64,000 bases of DNA from an uncultured Eubacteriales bacterium (GTDB lineage: Bacteria; Bacillota; Clostridia; Oscillospirales; Oscillospiraceae). Below, one piece after another: positions 61,037 to 64,000 of the stretch. Within the stretch, counting starts at the first letter, position 1; every line of letters starts with the position of its first letter. The translations under genes and the position numbers were made by a program. The stretch is taken from positions 1-64,000 of the forward strand of contig URQA01000002.1 in assembly GCA_900549885.1 (NCBI GenBank), read 5' to 3'. The notes beneath the pieces were generated by a model that saw nothing but the letters and a program-made list of their open reading frames with translations, was not told the DNA's origin and searched no databases.

Positions 61037-62347
61037 TTGAATCAGGCCGCTTCTGACCGTGCGGAACAACTGGCACATCAGCCGCTCTCCCTCTCCGAAT
61101 ATCGAAATCAACTGGTCCGCTTAAAGAATATGGCTTTGCTGTGTCATTGTTCTGCTGAACTCAACCAAGGCACTCTTCTTTTTTTCAGCGTCAACAATAT
61201 GTTTCTGGGCAAGGGAGACTGCTTTGTAATCTTGTTCTCTGAATTGGGGAGTCCTATCCCCAAAAAAGAGCATGGGGAAGATCTGTACGGCCGGGTCTAT
61301 CTCTATGCTCTCATTGATGAGATTCTTTCTGAGGTGCTGGGCGGTCACTTTTCCTATTACAGCGCGGAATTGGACGGCCGGCTGGTGGCCATCATCCATT
61401 TCCCCCTGGGGCTGCTTCCCTCCCATGCCGACGATCTGCCTCTTCTCCTCCAAAGCAGCTGCGGAGAGGTTACCCAGCTGTGTCGGGACCGTTATGATTT
61501 AAATGTGGCGGCCTATGTCAGCGACCGCGTATCGGACATCACCTCTATCTCCATGGTCTACCACAAACTGCTCAACCTGGTCACGCTACACCGCTATTTG
61601 CAGTTCACCCCCGCCACCCCGGTTATTCTCGTCACACCGCCCCCACCCACCGAGCAGATGGAGCCATTTCCCGTGCGTCAACTGGCGCAGGGGCTGGCCA
61701 ATGCGGTCCTGGATGGCGAAGGGTATCATTCGTTTGCTGACCAGGCCCTCGATCAAATCTCCCATTTCACCCTTTTTTCTGCGGATGAGCTGCGTACCCG
61801 GTTTGGCGATTTTTTTGAGGCATTTTGCAGTGAGCTTCGCTTCCGCGGCGTTCCTTTTCAAAATGACCAGCTGAGGATGGAAAACTTTTCCCTTATTAAT
61901 GAATCCCACACCTGGCAGGAGCATGTGGCATGGTTCCACTCTGTTCTGGACCGCATCGAAGCCTCGTACAATACCCAGTCGTCAGAATTTCGTCAAGCCT
62001 GCCTGGAACAGCTTCTTGACTGTGTGGACCACCATATCGGCGATGTAAACCTCAACACCGCTATGTTGGCGGAATCCACCGGGTTTTCTCTGCATCAGGT
62101 CAAGCTGGCATTTCGCCAGCAGATGCAGACCTCTCCCACCCGCTACATCCGGTCCTGCCGCCTGGCCAGATCCGCTCAACTATTGCTAGACAGCGACTAC
62201 AGCGTGGCCCAGATCAGCGCCTGCTGCGGGTTTGGCAGTCTGGAGACCTTTCACCGGGTATTTCGGCAGGAGTACGGTATTTCCCCTGGAAAATTTCGAA
62301 AGCTTCGTTCCGTGTCTCAAGAAGCTCACCCAGCGTCCCACCTGTAG
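61037..62347 (+). CDS. AraC-family regulator (operon C)
   Basis: A regulator of 436 residues. The TTG at 61037 is preferred because GGGGTGA lies 5 bases upstream; a GTG at 61028 is inside that site. Residues about 340-430 form an AraC-type double helix-turn-helix (NTAMLAESTGFSLHQVKLAF and VAQISACCGFGSLETFHRVF). The N-terminal 330 residues are a YesN-like sensing region I cannot assign to a domain; no receiver Asp pattern and no membrane helix is seen. It is divergent from operon C and the likely regulator of it. Confidence 0.85.
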   Translation: MNQAASDRAEQLAHQPLSLSEYRNQLVRLKNMALLCHCSAELNQGTLLFFSVNNMFLGKGDCFVILFSELGSPIPKKEHGEDLYGRVYLYALIDEILSEVLGGHFSYYSAELDGRLVAIIHFPLGLLPSHADDLPLLLQSSCGEVTQLCRDRYDLNVAAYVSDRVSDITSISMVYHKLLNLVTLHRYLQFTPATPVILVTPPPPTEQMEPFPVRQLAQGLANAVLDGEGYHSFADQALDQISHFTLFSADELRTRFGDFFEAFCSELRFRGVPFQNDQLRMENFSLINESHTWQEHVAWFHSVLDRIEASYNTQSSEFRQACLEQLLDCVDHHIGDVNLNTAMLAESTGFSLHQVKLAFRQQMQTSPTRYIRSCRLARSAQLLLDSDYSVAQISACCGFGSLETFHRVFRQEYGISPGKFRKLRSVSQEAHPASHL

Positions 62348-62781
62348 AACGCCGCCCACAGGATATCCGGCCGTCCGCCGCAAATAGGCCGGCACCAAGG
62401 ACGGATGCCCCGGGCTGGCGAAACATTGTGCGCGCTCATCTGCCCGCCCTGCGCATTTGCGTTATACCCCCTCTTCATCACAGGCAGTATTAATTATCAC
62501 CTCATGAGGTGCCCGTCCACGAATCGGAACGCCGTCGCATACTGGTTCAGCGCCCGCTTCTGGGGAATCAGCTCCTTAGTCCTGATACCCCCCATTGGTC
62601 AGGTGCTCCAGTGCGTCGTCAAGCCCCCATCACATATACATCATAATGGGGTTAATACTAATTGGGGGGAATGATTTTATTCCTATTATTTAGACAAAGG
62701 TGCAGAAACACGACACAAAATTCGAAATAAGGCTGCGTAAGAAAAGCTGACGGATATTAAAATATGGGAAGCAGGTAGTTT
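62348..62781. other. 434-base gene-free region at a change in base composition
   Basis: The left part is GC-rich, the right part AT-rich. Short coding-like pieces on the minus strand (LDDALEHLTNGGYQD, then in another frame TKELIPQKRALNQYATAFRF) may be remains of a broken gene, but no family was recognised. A promoter-operator lies at 62662-62689. Confidence 0.45.
62662..62689 (+). promoter_or_regulatory. Promoter with inverted repeat in the spacer
   Basis: TTGGGG (62662-62667), 16-base spacer and TATTAT (62684-62689). The spacer is exactly GGAAT-GATTTT-ATTCC, an inverted repeat placed where a repressor would block RNA polymerase. Confidence 0.5.
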
Positions 62782-63297
62782 ATGAAGCAACTGATATTAA
62801 GCGATAGACCATTGAATTTGCCTGAAATGAGCCATACTTCTATAGAGTTTGTAGACCTGTCTAAGCTAAAAATCGCCAACTGCATTGGTTGTTTCGGATG
62901 TTGGACAAAAACCCCTGGAAAGTGTGTCATCCGGGATGACGCAGTTAAGGTCTACCCCCGGATTGCGGAAAGTAATCGTGTGCTGTATATCAGCAGAGTG
63001 AAATACGGGAGCTATGACACTGTCATGAAAACCGTACTGGAACGGGCAATCCCCATCCAGCAGGCATTTATCCGTTTGCTACATGGAGAAACACATCATA
63101 TCCAGCGCAATGTGGTTCCCAAGCAAGCCACAATTATCGGATATGGCGAAATTTCCAAGGAGGAGCAGGATATTTTCCGTCAGCTGGTTATACGCAACGC
63201 AAATAACATGAACTTCGAACACTATGAGGTTGTCCTTGTATCAGAGGATACTTTGGAGCAAGCGGTCAAGGAGGTGTTGTCGGCATGGGAAATATAA
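62782..63297 (+). CDS. Small flavodoxin/NADPH-FMN reductase-like protein, short N-terminus
   Basis: A 171-residue protein. The CIGCFGCWTKTPGKCVIRDD motif near residues 38-57 is typical of FMN-reductase-like flavoproteins that also carry two to three Cys. The usual first helix and phosphate loop (ASPRxxGNT) are nearly missing: only MKQLILSDRPLNLPEM precedes the second strand. It may work as a partner of the next protein, whose N-terminus has the normal loop. AT-rich codons set the pair apart from the rest of the window, suggesting separate origin. No strong ribosome site is seen (GCAGGTAG). Confidence 0.75.
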   Translation: MKQLILSDRPLNLPEMSHTSIEFVDLSKLKIANCIGCFGCWTKTPGKCVIRDDAVKVYPRIAESNRVLYISRVKYGSYDTVMKTVLERAIPIQQAFIRLLHGETHHIQRNVVPKQATIIGYGEISKEEQDIFRQLVIRNANNMNFEHYEVVLVSEDTLEQAVKEVLSAWEI

Positions 63298-63890
63298 TGA
63301 TTATGAACGCAAGTCCCAGAGCGCCAAAATCAAACTCGAAGCAATACGCCAGAATCTTTTCTGAGAACTGCCATATGCAGACAGAGTATTTTAACCTCAC
63401 TAAAACAAATCATATGGAGCTCGCCCACACAATGGAGAGGTTTTCCGATGTTTTGTTCGTATTCCCGCTCTATGTCGATGGAATCCCTGTAACTCTCCTA
63501 AACTTTTTAAAAGCATTGGAGAATAGCCCCCCTCAGCACAAGCCAGTTGTATCTGTTTTAATCAACTGCGGCTTTTTGGAGCCAGAGCAGAATAGCATTG
63601 CTGTTAAAATGATCCAACTGTATTGCAGAAACTATGGCTATCCAATTGGCTCCGTCCTAAAGATCGGTGGCGGAGAGGCCATTCTAACAACTCCCTTCCG
63701 CTTCCTGGTAAAGGGTAAGATAAAAAAACTGGCGCGCTCTATAACCTCTGCCAACTATCGGGAACTGCGGGTTACTATGCCGCTCCCCAAGAGCATCTTT
63801 ATCAAAGCCGCTTCAACATACTGGGAAAACTACGGAAAGCGAAACGGCATTACCAAAGAAGATATGAAAACCATGCAAATTGAAGCGTGA
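63285..63890 (+). CDS. Flavodoxin/NADPH-FMN reductase-like protein
   Basis: A 201-residue protein with the phosphate loop in IMIMNASPRAPKSNSKQYAR near residues 4-23 and FVFPLYVDGIPVTLLNFLKA near 58, typical of NAD(P)H-dependent FMN reductase-type proteins. AAGGAGG lies 9 bases before the ATG and within the preceding gene, which it overlaps by 13 bases, so the two are coupled. It lacks the Cys motif of its neighbour. The two proteins together make one complete set of features, suggesting a heterodimer; this is an inference. Confidence 0.82.
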   Translation: MGNIMIMNASPRAPKSNSKQYARIFSENCHMQTEYFNLTKTNHMELAHTMERFSDVLFVFPLYVDGIPVTLLNFLKALENSPPQHKPVVSVLINCGFLEPEQNSIAVKMIQLYCRNYGYPIGSVLKIGGGEAILTTPFRFLVKGKIKKLARSITSANYRELRVTMPLPKSIFIKAASTYWENYGKRNGITKEDMKTMQIEA

Positions 63891-64000
63891 AGCGTTGGCG
63901 GCAGGCCCTATCGTGGGATGGAGCGCCCCGCCTACATAGCCAGTAAGCCAGCCGTACTTGAATGCAATTACAGCCGAAAACAGCCATGGAGCTATTAAAA

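Noticed and set aside
1..64000. CRISPR arrays, tRNA, rRNA, insertion sequences and phage genes
   Set aside because: No regularly spaced repeats, no tRNA-like cloverleaf sequence, no transposase or integrase motifs were seen while reading the window; a dedicated RNA search could still find something short.

Overview
The window is GC-rich chromosomal DNA with strong AAGGAGG-type ribosome binding sites, lipoprotein-type binding proteins, oxygen-sensitive enzymes (anaerobic sulfatase maturase, cysteine desulfidase, ferredoxin-flavoproteins) and many small flavoproteins. This fits a strictly anaerobic gut Firmicute of the Oscillospiraceae type (Flavonifractor/Lawsonibacter/Dysosmobacter-like). The taxonomic guess is an inference from gene content and style; no rRNA or tRNA gene was seen.

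The layout is dominated by four complete oligopeptide/dipeptide-type ABC importers, each in its own operon and each joined to a different set of redox or dehydratase genes. Operon A (1-10266, minus): binding protein, two permeases, two ATPases, MaoC-like protein, two unusual flavodoxin-like proteins, a second MaoC-like protein, then the start of an old-yellow-enzyme (OYE) family reductase cut by the window edge; a divergent LysR gene follows. Operon B (25254-33061, minus): two ATPases, two permeases, binding protein and a ferredoxin-FAD reductase, behind a very good sigma-54 promoter and next to a sigma-54 activator gene. Operon D (35840-43645, plus): two ATPases, two permeases, cupin, binding protein, flavodoxin-ferredoxin and nitroreductase, divergent from a LysR gene. 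Operon C (50137-60797, minus): MaoC-like protein, binding protein, two ATPases, two permeases, a third flavodoxin-like protein and an OYE reductase, divergent from an AraC-type regulator. A and C share the same unusual set (OYE + long flavodoxin-like protein + MaoC-like protein + importer), and their OYE genes begin with 75 nearly identical bases. I read this as a reductive catabolic module for imported small molecules, substrate unknown, present in two copies.

Between these lie two smaller systems. At 11807-16904 a PocR-type sensor kinase and a YesN-type response regulator precede a CyuA-family cysteine desulfidase and a DUF401 permease. At 17039-24905 a LysR gene and an anaerobic sulfatase maturase diverge from a DASS-type transporter, two leaderless sulfatases and a TauE-type exporter; together they suggest import of a sulfated compound, desulfation in the cytoplasm and export of the released sulfur anion.

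Region 43795-49974 holds a second flavodoxin-ferredoxin gene, a decayed AraC/YesN regulator with two in-frame stops, a GntP-type permease, another OYE reductase and a LysR gene. The right end (62782-63890) carries an AT-richer pair of small flavoprotein genes. GC-rich stem-loops sit in several intercistronic gaps, notably just after the binding-protein genes of operons A, B and C.
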